Assembly (NCBI RefSeq): GCF_001544875.2
Contig: NZ_FCOA02000030.1
Coordinates: 20,739-84,738, forward strand
Length of the DNA: 64,000 nt
Reading direction: 5' to 3'
Source: Caballeronia hypogeia
Lineage (GTDB): Bacteria > Pseudomonadota > Gammaproteobacteria > Burkholderiales > Burkholderiaceae
The translations under genes were made by a program, and so were the position numbers. Below the pieces are notes generated by a model. That model worked only from the letters and a program-made list of their open reading frames with translations. It did no database searches and had not been told where the DNA came from. This document shows positions 26,903 through 35,244 of the stretch, one piece after another (the first letter of the stretch is position 1; the number at the start of each line of letters is the position of its first letter).

Positions 26903-28198
26903 ATGAAGAATCGGCTCACCTTTTATATCCTCGCCGGCATGGCGCTCGGCGTGGCTGTCGGCTATGTCTGTCATCGCACGGCTGCGGACGCCGCGCACGC
27001 CAAGGTCATCGCGGGCTACTTCTCCATCATTACGGATATCTTTCTGCGGCTCGTGAAGATGATCATCGCGCCGCTGGTCTTCGCCACGCTGGTTTCGGGA
27101 CTCGCGGGCATGGAAGGCACGAGCGACGTGCGCCGGATCGGCCTGCGCTCCATCGCATGGTTCCTGTGCGCGTCGCTGTTTTCGCTCGCGCTCGCACTTC
27201 TGCTCGCCAATCTTCTGCAGCCCGGCGCGGGCCTGCACATGACGCAGACGAGCGCCGATGTCGCCACCGGCCTCAACACGTCGGGCCTCAATTTCAAGGA
27301 CTTCGTGACGCACGCATTCCCCACGAGCATCCTCGATGCGATGGCGCGCAACGACATCCTGCAGATCCTCGTCTTTTCCGTGATGTTCGGGATCGTGCTC
27401 AGCGTGATCAAGTCCGACCCGCGCGTCGCGCCGCTGATCGCGGGCGTAGAGGGACTCGTCCCCGCCATGCTGAAGCTGACGGACTATGTGATGCGGCTCG
27501 CGCCGCTGGGCGTGTTCGGCGCGCTCGCCTCCGCCATCACGGTGCACGGGCTCGATGTGCTCACCACTTACGGCAAGCTCGTCGCGAGTTTCTATACGGG
27601 GCTCGCGCTGTTGTGGGCCGCGCTGATCCTCGCCGGCTACGCGTTCCTCGGCAAGCCGGTGTGGACCTTGCTCAAGGCGATCCGCGAGCCCGCGATGCTG
27701 GCCTTCTCCACCGCGAGCAGCGAGGCCGCCTATCCGCGACTGACTGAAAAGCTGGAGGAATTCGGCGTCGACAAGAAAGTGGTCGGCTTCACCTTGCCGC
27801 TCGGCTATGCATTCAATCTCGACGGCTCGATGATGTACCAGGCCTTCGCCGCGATCTTCATCGCGCAGGCCTTCGGCATCGACATGCCGCTCGGCACGCA
27901 GATCGTGATGCTGCTCGTGCTGATGGTGAGCAGCAAGGGTATGGCCGGCGTCGCGCGCGGCTCGGTGGTGGTGGTCGCCGCCGTGGCGCCGATGTTCCAT
28001 CTGCCGCCGTCGGGCGTGGTGCTGGTGCTGGCCATCGACCAGATTCTCGACATGGGGCGCACCGCGACCAATGTGATCGGCAACAGCATCGCGACGGCGG
28101 CCATCGCGAAGTGGGAAGTGAAACGTGTCGCGCGGCAGGAGCGCCGCGCCGCGATGAGCACGCCTTCGTTCGGTCAGCTGGAAGGCGAAACCAAATGA
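26903..28198 (+). CDS. Dicarboxylate/amino acid:cation symporter (DAACS, GltP/DctA type)
   Basis: A 431-residue membrane carrier. The family markers are present: the serine-rich hairpin AFSTASSEAAYP (HP1), NLDGSMMYQAF (the NMDGT-like motif that binds cation), and DMGRTATNVIGNSIAT (helix 8, substrate contact). It should import aspartate, glutamate or C4-dicarboxylates with a cation. Its TGA overlaps the racemase ATG as ATGA, so the two are translated together. The downstream racemase, aspartase and asparaginase make aspartate the best substrate guess. Confidence 0.88.
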   Translation: MKNRLTFYILAGMALGVAVGYVCHRTAADAAHAKVIAGYFSIITDIFLRLVKMIIAPLVFATLVSGLAGMEGTSDVRRIGLRSIAWFLCASLFSLALALLLANLLQPGAGLHMTQTSADVATGLNTSGLNFKDFVTHAFPTSILDAMARNDILQILVFSVMFGIVLSVIKSDPRVAPLIAGVEGLVPAMLKLTDYVMRLAPLGVFGALASAITVHGLDVLTTYGKLVASFYTGLALLWAALILAGYAFLGKPVWTLLKAIREPAMLAFSTASSEAAYPRLTEKLEEFGVDKKVVGFTLPLGYAFNLDGSMMYQAFAAIFIAQAFGIDMPLGTQIVMLLVLMVSSKGMAGVARGSVVVVAAVAPMFHLPPSGVVLVLAIDQILDMGRTATNVIGNSIATAAIAKWEVKRVARQERRAAMSTPSFGQLEGETK

Positions 28199-29655
28199 AG
28201 ACCGCGGACGCCACGGGCGCGCGCAAATTCGGCGTGGTCGGCGGACTCGGGCCGCTCGCGAGCGCGGACGTGTTCTTCAAGCTGATCAAGTCGACACCCG
28301 CCACGCGCGACGCCGAGCACTTCGATGCGATCTTCGAGCAGCAGCCGTTCCGCAGCGCGGATGCCGACAGCGAGACGCTCACGCAGCGCAAGCTGTATAT
28401 CTTCGATCTGATCAGCAGCTTCGAGAAGCGTGGCGTCACGACGGTCGTGCTGCCGTGCTTTCTCAGTCATACCTTCATCGACGAGTTGAAGGCGAATGCG
28501 CCGCTGCAGATCGTCGATATGGTCGAGGCGGTACGCAGTCACGTGCGCAGGAAGTTTCCGGCGGTGCGCCGCGTGGGCGTGCTCGCGTCGGCGCATACGC
28601 GGCGCAGGCAGTTGTTCGAGAAGTATTTCGCGTCGCCGGAATTCGAAGTGATCCATCCGCGCGCGAATGCCGACGGCGTCGATCTCGTCACCGAGGCCAT
28701 ATACGGCGCGGACGGCGTGAAGAGCGGCAACCTGCGCGGCCGTCCGGTCGAGTTGTTGCGCGCGGCATGCGAGGACCTGATCGCGCAGGGCGCCAATGTG
28801 ATCGTGCCGGGGCTCACGGAGATCGCGCTCGTAGCCGACGAGCTGGGCGCGTTGCGCGTGCCGCTCGTCGATTCGAATCTCGCCTATGCGCAATACGTGG
28901 TGTCCGGCCAGTACGAGTCGCCCGAGACGATCTTCAAGGTCGGCGTGGTGGGCGGCGTCGGGCCGGCGGCGACGGTGGACTTCATTCACAAGATCGTGCG
29001 CGCCACGCCCGCGCGGCGCGATCAGGACCATATCAAGCTGCTGGTCGAACAGAACCCGCAGATTCCCGACCGCACGGAGAACCTCGTCGGCAACGGCCCC
29101 GATCCGACGATCTCGCTCTATGCGACCTGCAAGAAGCTCGAAGCCGGCGGCGCGGACCTGATCGCGATTCCCTGCAATACGGCCCATGCTTTCGTCGAGC
29201 GCATTCAGCCGTATCTCGGCATACCCATCGTCAACATGCTGACGACGACGGTGCGCTTTCTGCGCGAGACGTTTCCATCGCTGCGCGACGTGGGCGTGCT
29301 CGCAACGTCCGGTACGCTCGCGAGCGGCGTCTATGAGAAGGCGCTCGAATCGCAAGGTTTGCGGCAGGTCGTCCCCGGCCCGGCCCTGCAGGCGCGCGTG
29401 ATGGAAGCCATCTACGGCACGGAAGGCGTGAAGGCCGGATTCACGTCGGGCCGGTGTCAGGAGGATATCGGCGCGGCCATCGAGGGGCTCATCGCGCAGG
29501 GCGTCGAAGTCGTCATTCTCGGCTGCACGGAGTTGCCGCTGCTGCTGCGCGATACGCATTTCACCGGCGTGAATGGCACGCGCGTGAGCGTGGTCGATCC
29601 GACCGACGTGCTCGCGAAGCAATGCGTGGCGTACGCCACTTCACCACCGCAGTAA
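28195..29655 (+). CDS. Two-domain aspartate/glutamate racemase
   Basis: A 486-residue protein made of two tandem Asp/Glu racemase modules (about 1-245 and 247-486). The family racemises amino acids with two cysteines in a two-base mechanism. The C-terminal module has both: Cys327 (IPCNTAHAF) and Cys444 (LGCTELPL). The N-terminal module has Cys88 (LPCFLSHTF) but the second cysteine is replaced by leucine (Leu207 in VPGLTEIAL). Each module opens with a matching glycine motif (GVVGGLGPLAS and GVVGGVGPAAT). Single-domain forms are usually about 230-250 residues, so this is a duplication with one half altered. It overlaps the symporter gene by ATGA. A D-aspartate role is inferred. Confidence 0.85.
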   Translation: MKTADATGARKFGVVGGLGPLASADVFFKLIKSTPATRDAEHFDAIFEQQPFRSADADSETLTQRKLYIFDLISSFEKRGVTTVVLPCFLSHTFIDELKANAPLQIVDMVEAVRSHVRRKFPAVRRVGVLASAHTRRRQLFEKYFASPEFEVIHPRANADGVDLVTEAIYGADGVKSGNLRGRPVELLRAACEDLIAQGANVIVPGLTEIALVADELGALRVPLVDSNLAYAQYVVSGQYESPETIFKVGVVGGVGPAATVDFIHKIVRATPARRDQDHIKLLVEQNPQIPDRTENLVGNGPDPTISLYATCKKLEAGGADLIAIPCNTAHAFVERIQPYLGIPIVNMLTTTVRFLRETFPSLRDVGVLATSGTLASGVYEKALESQGLRQVVPGPALQARVMEAIYGTEGVKAGFTSGRCQEDIGAAIEGLIAQGVEVVILGCTELPLLLRDTHFTGVNGTRVSVVDPTDVLAKQCVAYATSPPQ

Positions 29656-29754
29656 CCCAACCGCATCAAACCAACCCAACGCGACGGACCGGCACACACG
29701 ATGTGTGCCGGATGACCCGGTTCGCCTGTCGATTTCAGAACTTGAGAGGACATC

Positions 29755-31173
29755 ATGCTTGCACCCGCAGAACGTATCGAACACGACCTGCTCGGCGATC
29801 TCGCCGTGCCCGCCACCGCCTACTACGGCGTGCACACGCTGCGCGCGCTGGAGAACTTCCCGATCACCGGCATCGCCATTTCCGCTTATCCGAATCTCGT
29901 CAACGCGCTGGCGAGCGTGAAGGAAGCGGCCGCGCTCGCGAACCACGATCTCGGGCTATTGAGCGAGGTGAAGATGCAGGCCATCGTGCAGGCATGCCGG
30001 CAAGTGCGCTCGGGCACCGCGCACGAGCACTTCGTCGTCGATGTGATTCAGGGCGGCGCGGGTACGTCGACCAACATGAACGCGAACGAAGTCATCGCCA
30101 ATCTCGCGCTCGAACATCTCGGGCATCAGCGCGGCGAGTACGGCGTGCTGCATCCGAACGAAGACGTGAATCTCGGCCAGAGCACCAACGATGTCTATCC
30201 GACGGCGCTGAAGATCGCGACCTACGCCGGCATCATGCAGCTCGTCGATGCGATGGGCGTGCTGCGCGCATCGTTCGAACGCAAGGCGCGGGAGTTCGCC
30301 GACGACCTCAAGATGGGGCGCACGCAGCTTCAGGACGCGGTGCCGATGACGCTCGGCCAGGAGTTCAGCACCTTCGCTGTGATGCTCGGCGAGGATCAGG
30401 AGCGGCTCCGCGAAGCGGCGCAACTGATCTGCGAGATCAATCTCGGCGCGACGGCGATCGGCACCGGCATCAACACGCATCCGGAATACGCGCCGCTCGC
30501 GTGCCGGCATTTGAGCGAAGTCACGGGCATCGCGCTCAGCACGTCGCCGAACCTGGTGGAGGCGACCCAGGACGTCGGCTCGTTCGTGCAGCTTTCCGGC
30601 GTGCTGAAGCGCGTCGCGGTCAAGCTTTCCAAGACCTGTAACGATCTGCGGCTGCTCGCGAGCGGTCCGCGCGCCGGTCTCGGCGAGATCAACCTGCCGC
30701 CGGTGCAGGCGGGTTCCAGCATCATGCCGGGCAAGGTGAATCCGGTGATTCCGGAAGTCGTCAACCAGATTGCGTTCGAGGTCATCGGCAACGACGTGAC
30801 CGTCAGCTTCGCGGCCGAGGCGGGGCAGCTTCAGCTCAACGCGTTCGAGCCGATCATCGCGCACAGCCTGTTCAAGAGCGTCGCTCACTTGCGCGCGGGC
30901 TGCCTCACGCTCGCCACGAAGTGCGTCGACGGCATCACGGCAAACCGCGAGCGGCTGCGCGCGATTCTCGAGAGTTCGATCGGCATCGTGACCGCGCTCA
31001 ATCCGTATATCGGCTATACGCATTCGACGGAAGTCGCGAAGGAAGCGCTCGCGTCCGGCAGGAGCGTGGCGCAGATCGTGATCGAGCGGGGCCTGCTGAG
31101 CCAGTCGCAACTCGACGAAATCCTGCAGCCCGCCATGCTCACGCAACCGAGAAGAATCGCTTCGGCTGCCTGA
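29755..31173 (+). CDS. aspA: Aspartate ammonia-lyase (aspartase)
   Basis: A 472-residue enzyme of the fumarase/aspartase superfamily, which splits L-aspartate into fumarate and ammonia. The flexible active-site loop signature GSSIMPGKVNP is present, with GQSTNDVYPTALKIA and TGINTHPEYA, and a length typical of AspA. A fumarase C is the main alternative, but the neighbouring symporter, racemase and asparaginase favour aspartase. A TTGAGAGGACATC ribosome site precedes the ATG. It follows the racemase gene by 99 bases. Confidence 0.88.
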   Translation: MLAPAERIEHDLLGDLAVPATAYYGVHTLRALENFPITGIAISAYPNLVNALASVKEAAALANHDLGLLSEVKMQAIVQACRQVRSGTAHEHFVVDVIQGGAGTSTNMNANEVIANLALEHLGHQRGEYGVLHPNEDVNLGQSTNDVYPTALKIATYAGIMQLVDAMGVLRASFERKAREFADDLKMGRTQLQDAVPMTLGQEFSTFAVMLGEDQERLREAAQLICEINLGATAIGTGINTHPEYAPLACRHLSEVTGIALSTSPNLVEATQDVGSFVQLSGVLKRVAVKLSKTCNDLRLLASGPRAGLGEINLPPVQAGSSIMPGKVNPVIPEVVNQIAFEVIGNDVTVSFAAEAGQLQLNAFEPIIAHSLFKSVAHLRAGCLTLATKCVDGITANRERLRAILESSIGIVTALNPYIGYTHSTEVAKEALASGRSVAQIVIERGLLSQSQLDEILQPAMLTQPRRIASAA

Positions 31174-31236
31174 AGGTCTTTTCACGGAGCGGCGCCTGCG
31201 TCATGCGCGGCGCTGCCATCATTCGAGGAAACGAAA

Positions 31237-32361
31237 ATGAACACCTGCATCATCATGCGCAACACGATGCGCCGTTCTTGCGCCGCCGCGCTGCTCGTCG
31301 CGGGGCTGCTAGCTGGCGCCAGCGCCGGGGCCGCCGATGCACCGTCGCCTCAACCGGGCGCCGCGACGGCGAGCGCGCCGCGCGTGCTCGTGCTGGCGAC
31401 CGGCGGGACGATCTCGGGCACGGCCGATCCGCGCTCGGCGATCGGCTACAACTCGGGCAACGTGAAAGGCCAGGAACTGGTGCGCGGCGTTCCGGGCATC
31501 GAAAAGCTCGCGAGCATCAGCGCGGAGCAGATCTCGAACGTCGGCTCGCAGGACATGAACGACAAGATCTGGCTGCAACTCGCGCGGCGCATCGACGAAG
31601 CGTTCGAACGGAACGAGGCGGACGGCGTCGTGATTACGCACGGCACCGATACGATCGAGGAAACTGCCTTCTTTCTGCATAACGTGTTGCGCTCGAACAA
31701 GCCGGTGGTGCTGGTCGGCTCGATGCGGCCCGGCGGGACCACGAGCGCCGATGGCCCGAACAACCTCTACGAAGCCGTCGAAGTGGCGGCGAGTGCGCAA
31801 TCGCGCGGCAGGGGCGTGATGGTCGTGATGAACGACCAGATTCACGCGCCGCGCTGGATCACCAAGACGAATACCACGGCGGTGCAGGCGTTCGCGTCGC
31901 CGAATGCGGGCGCGATCGGTTATGTCGATCCGGCGAGCGTGCGCTTCGTCACACCGGCGCCGCAAACGGCGCGCGACGCGCTGAGCCTGCCCGCCGACGG
32001 ACAGTTGCCGCGTGTCGATATCGTCTACGCGCACAGCAACATGGACGGACGCCAGATCGATCACGCGATCGCCGACGGCGCGAAGGGCATCGTCGTGGCA
32101 GGGGAAGGCGACGGCGACGCGTCGAAGGAAGCGCTCGCCGCGCTCGACCGGGCAGTGAAGAAGGGCATCGTGGTGGTTCGCTCGACGCGGGTGTTGTCGG
32201 GATTCGTGAACCGCAACGTCGAGGTGGACGACGACAAGCGCGGCTTCGTGGTATCGCTCGACCTGAATCCGCAGAAGGCTCGCTTGCTCACGCAGTTGCT
32301 GGTGGCGAACGGGATCACGGACCCGGGTCGCGTGCAGGAGGCCTTTAAGGGGACGTGGTGA
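31237..32361 (+). CDS. Periplasmic L-asparaginase, type II
   Basis: A 374-residue enzyme that hydrolyses asparagine to aspartate and ammonia. A signal peptide ends near Gly31-Ala33, so it acts in the periplasm; other in-frame methionines (7, 11) could be the true start. Both threonine motifs are present: ATGGTISG (Thr58 at the nucleophile position) and THGTDTIEET (residues 134-143), followed by GSMRP. Its product aspartate would enter through the symporter encoded upstream. It follows aspA by 63 bases and is probably part of the same operon. Confidence 0.88.
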   Translation: MNTCIIMRNTMRRSCAAALLVAGLLAGASAGAADAPSPQPGAATASAPRVLVLATGGTISGTADPRSAIGYNSGNVKGQELVRGVPGIEKLASISAEQISNVGSQDMNDKIWLQLARRIDEAFERNEADGVVITHGTDTIEETAFFLHNVLRSNKPVVLVGSMRPGGTTSADGPNNLYEAVEVAASAQSRGRGVMVVMNDQIHAPRWITKTNTTAVQAFASPNAGAIGYVDPASVRFVTPAPQTARDALSLPADGQLPRVDIVYAHSNMDGRQIDHAIADGAKGIVVAGEGDGDASKEALAALDRAVKKGIVVVRSTRVLSGFVNRNVEVDDDKRGFVVSLDLNPQKARLLTQLLVANGITDPGRVQEAFKGTW

Positions 32362-32417
32362 CGGGAGCTGAGGCGGTGGCGCAAATTGCGGCGCTCTCCC
32401 TACTACAATAACTACAC

Positions 32418-32454
32418 GCGTCCGTCCGATCCCCCAGACGAATCGGCCGGACGC
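32418..32454. terminator. Hairpin between asparaginase and MscS genes
   Basis: GCGTCCG-T-CCGAT pairs with ATCGG-C-CGGACGC, a 12-bp stem with one mismatch and an 11-base loop. There is no U-tract after it. It could be a weak terminator of the aspartate operon or a structured leader of the MscS gene, 41 bases away. Confidence 0.45.
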
Positions 32455-32495
32455 ACCCGCGTGACGACATTGGTTTTCCCACAGCAGGAGAGTCC

Positions 32496-33698
32496 ATGTT
32501 CGGCAACCACTTGCATATCCAAAGCGGAGCGGACTGGAGCCAGGTCCACGTCGCCACGGATAGCTGGGCCATCGCGACCCTGCTGGTGGCCATCCTTCTG
32601 CTCGGCATTCTCCTGGCGAGCACCCTCTGCTACTACCTGACCCGCTGGATCATGCTGATTGTCGTCAGCCGGCTCGCGCGCAGGGAAGGGCGCAAGTGGC
32701 TGATCGCCGCCGAGCGCCACAAGGTGTTCCATCGGCTCGCGCCGCTCGTGCCCGCGGCGATCGTCTATGCATCGGCGCCCACGCTCTCCGGCCTCACGTT
32801 TCCCGTGATCCCGTCGCTCGGACGGCCCATGGGCGTGCTCGCCGCCTGCTACATGGTCTACACGCTGGTGCGCGCGGCGCTCGCACTGCGCGACAGCATC
32901 GAGGAACGCTACAGCCATGTTCCGTCCGCGACCGAGCGGCCGATCAAGAGCTTCCTGCAAATCGCCACCATCGTGGTGTATCTGATCGCGCTGATCGCGA
33001 TCGTGTCCTTGCTGATCGGCCGCTCGCCGGTCTATCTGCTCACCGGCCTGAGCGCGATCACCGCGCTGCTCATCATCATCTTTCGCGACTCGCTGCTGGG
33101 CTTCGTCGCCAGCATCCAGCTCGCGGCCTACGACATGCTGCGCGTGGGCGACTGGATCGAAGTGCCCGGATTCGTCGCGGACGGCACCGTGATCGATATC
33201 GCGCTGAACACCATCAAAGTGCGCAACTTCGACAACACGATCGTGATGTTGCCGAGCCAGCTTCTCCTGACCAACAGCGTGAAGAACTGGCGCGGCATGA
33301 CCGAGTCGGGCGCGCGGCGCGTGCGTCACGCAATTCATTTCGATGTCGACACCGTGCGCTTTCCCGACGACGCCATGCTCGCGCAACTCAACGAACGCAT
33401 CGGCCGGCGGCTCGTGATTCCCGAAGGCGAGCCGCGCACGAACCTCGGTCTATACCGCTACTATCTGAGCGCGTATCTGCGCGAACATCCGGCGGTGCGC
33501 CGCGACAAGCCCTTCGTGATCCGCCACATGCAATCCACGGCGCCGATCGTCGCGCTGGAGATTTATCTGTATGTAAGCGAGATTCGCTGGGAGCTTTACG
33601 AAAAGCTGCAGTCGGACCTGATCGATCATGCCTATGGCGTCGTGCCGCTTTTCGGGCTGCGCTGCTGGCAGAAGGATCGCTCGTCATCCACGCCGTGA
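32496..33698 (+). CDS. MscS-family mechanosensitive channel (YbdG-like)
   Basis: A 400-residue inner-membrane protein with about five helices. The last helix and following beta domain carry the MscS core: ITALLIIIFRDSLLGFVASI (pore helix) then RVGDWIEVPGFVADGTVIDI and VRNFDNTIVMLPSQLLLTN. The layout and the domain order fit the YbdG branch, which opens under osmotic stress. An ACAGCAGGAGAGTCC ribosome site precedes the start. It lies alone between the aspartate operon and the SDR gene. Confidence 0.87.
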   Translation: MFGNHLHIQSGADWSQVHVATDSWAIATLLVAILLLGILLASTLCYYLTRWIMLIVVSRLARREGRKWLIAAERHKVFHRLAPLVPAAIVYASAPTLSGLTFPVIPSLGRPMGVLAACYMVYTLVRAALALRDSIEERYSHVPSATERPIKSFLQIATIVVYLIALIAIVSLLIGRSPVYLLTGLSAITALLIIIFRDSLLGFVASIQLAAYDMLRVGDWIEVPGFVADGTVIDIALNTIKVRNFDNTIVMLPSQLLLTNSVKNWRGMTESGARRVRHAIHFDVDTVRFPDDAMLAQLNERIGRRLVIPEGEPRTNLGLYRYYLSAYLREHPAVRRDKPFVIRHMQSTAPIVALEIYLYVSEIRWELYEKLQSDLIDHAYGVVPLFGLRCWQKDRSSSTP

Positions 33699-33805
33699 AC
33701 GCGGCGGCATTGTTCGCTGTAGCGCACAACCCGTGCGCATTGAAGCGGATTATCGAGCAGCGTCGCGGCCGCTATTCTGTGGACACATATCACGGAGCGT
33801 CCATC

Positions 33806-34564
33806 ATGTCCGACAGAAAGATCGCGATCGTCACCGGCGGCAGCCGCGGACTCGGTCGCAACACCGTGCTCAATCTCGCGAAGCGCGGCATCGACAGCAT
33901 CTTCACGTATCACAGCAATCGCGCGGAAGCGGAGCAGGTCGCGAAGCTCGTGACGGAAGCGGGCGCGCAATCGGCGATCTTGCAACTCGATACCGGCGAC
34001 ACGCGCGGCTTCGATGCGTTCGTCGACGAAGTGCGTCGCACGCTCGCCGGATGGGGCGCCGGGCGCTTCGACTTTCTCGTCAACAACGCGGGCACGTCGC
34101 ATCACAACAGCATCGAGAAAACCACGGAAGCGGAGCTCGATCAGCTCTACAACGTGCATTTCAAGGGCGTGTTCTTTCTTACCCAAAAGCTCTTGCCGCT
34201 GATTCGCGACGGCGGCCGGATCGTGAACGTTTCGTCGGGCCTCACGCGCATCATCGTGCCGGAAAGCGCGCCTTATGGCTCGATGAAGGGCGCCGTTGAA
34301 GTGCTGACCAAATACATGGCGAAGGAACTCGCGCCGCGCAGGATCGCCGTCAACGTGGTCGCGCCGGGCGCGATCCAGACGGACTTCAGCGGCGGCATCG
34401 TGCGCGACAATCCCGAGCTCAACAAGCGCATCGCCGACATGACCGCGCTCGGCCGTGCGGGCCTGCCCGACGACATCGGACCGATGATCGCCTCATTGCT
34501 GTCGGAAGACAATCGCTGGGTGAATGCGCAACGCATCGAAGTGTCGGGGGGCATGGCGATCTGA
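33806..34564 (+). CDS. Short-chain dehydrogenase/reductase
   Basis: A 252-residue classical SDR. The Rossmann motif is TGGSRGLG (residues 10-17), with NNAG after strand 4. The catalytic set is Ser (NVSSGL), Tyr and Lys (YGSMK). PGAIQTDFSGG follows the active site. The C-terminal IEVSGGMAI is typical. Sequence from the frame upstream of this ATG is not protein-like, so the start is set here. The substrate is unknown. The gene converges on the Lrp-type regulator gene with 27 bases between stops. Confidence 0.85.
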   Translation: MSDRKIAIVTGGSRGLGRNTVLNLAKRGIDSIFTYHSNRAEAEQVAKLVTEAGAQSAILQLDTGDTRGFDAFVDEVRRTLAGWGAGRFDFLVNNAGTSHHNSIEKTTEAELDQLYNVHFKGVFFLTQKLLPLIRDGGRIVNVSSGLTRIIVPESAPYGSMKGAVEVLTKYMAKELAPRRIAVNVVAPGAIQTDFSGGIVRDNPELNKRIADMTALGRAGLPDDIGPMIASLLSEDNRWVNAQRIEVSGGMAI

Positions 34565-34591
34565 ACCCGCAGCGCGTGAGGGCGGCGCGCG

Positions 34592-35065
34592 TCACGGTTC
34601 GAGCGGCACCGCGCTCACGCACTTCAATTCGTCGAGACACACGCTCGACTTCACGCCGCTCACGCCGGGAATGCGCATCAGCGTATCGAGCAGAAACTCC
34701 GACAGTCCCTTCAGATCCCGCGCGATGACCTTCAGCATGTAATCGATATCGCCGGTCACCGCGAAGCACTCCTGGATCTCCGCGAGCTTTGCGACCACGC
34801 CCTTGAACTTCGCCAGGTCGCGCACGTGGCCGCGCTCCATCGTGACCTGGATGAACGCCACCACGCCGAAGCCGAGCGTCTGCGCGTCGAGCCGCGTTTC
34901 ATAGCCTTTGATCACGCCCAGCTCCTCCAGCCGCCGATGCCGCCTGAGCGTCTGCGCGGGCGACAGGCTGATCGCCTCCGCCAGTTCGAGATTGGAGATG
35001 CGTCCCCGGGATTGCAGAATCCCGAGCAGACGCAGGTCGATACGATCGATCTCGATAGTCTGCAA
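34592..35065 (-). CDS. Lrp/AsnC-family regulator
   Basis: A 157-residue protein. An N-terminal winged helix (DLRLLGILQSRGRISNLELA, then SLSPAQTLRRHRRLEELGVI) is followed by the RAM ligand domain (FAVTGDIDYMLKVIARDLKG). It is divergent from an amino-acid permease gene and a downstream aminotransferase, so it probably senses an aromatic or branched amino acid and controls uptake and breakdown of it. The ligand is inferred only. Confidence 0.88.
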   Translation of the reverse strand: MQTIEIDRIDLRLLGILQSRGRISNLELAEAISLSPAQTLRRHRRLEELGVIKGYETRLDAQTLGFGVVAFIQVTMERGHVRDLAKFKGVVAKLAEIQECFAVTGDIDYMLKVIARDLKGLSEFLLDTLMRIPGVSGVKSSVCLDELKCVSAVPLEP

Positions 35066-35103
35066 TTTAATTTCTCCAAACGCCGTTCTCAGGAAATCGA
35101 AAT

Positions 35104-35127
35104 CCGCAAACTAGGGTTTATCTGCGG
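35104..35127. promoter_or_regulatory. Inverted repeat between Lrp-type and permease genes
   Basis: CCGCA and TGCGG are 5-base arms around an AT-rich centre containing AAAC and GTTT. The position, 38 bases upstream of the Lrp-type start, fits an autoregulatory site. Short arms make this weak. Confidence 0.3.
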
Positions 35128-35244
35128 TTCGTACGAAATCCTATTGTGCCGCAACAAATTTACACTGATTCCCCTAAATCGAGCGGGGGACGCCTGAAGT
35201 ACGATGCGTCCGCAATTCACCGCATCACAACAGGAGAGAGACAC

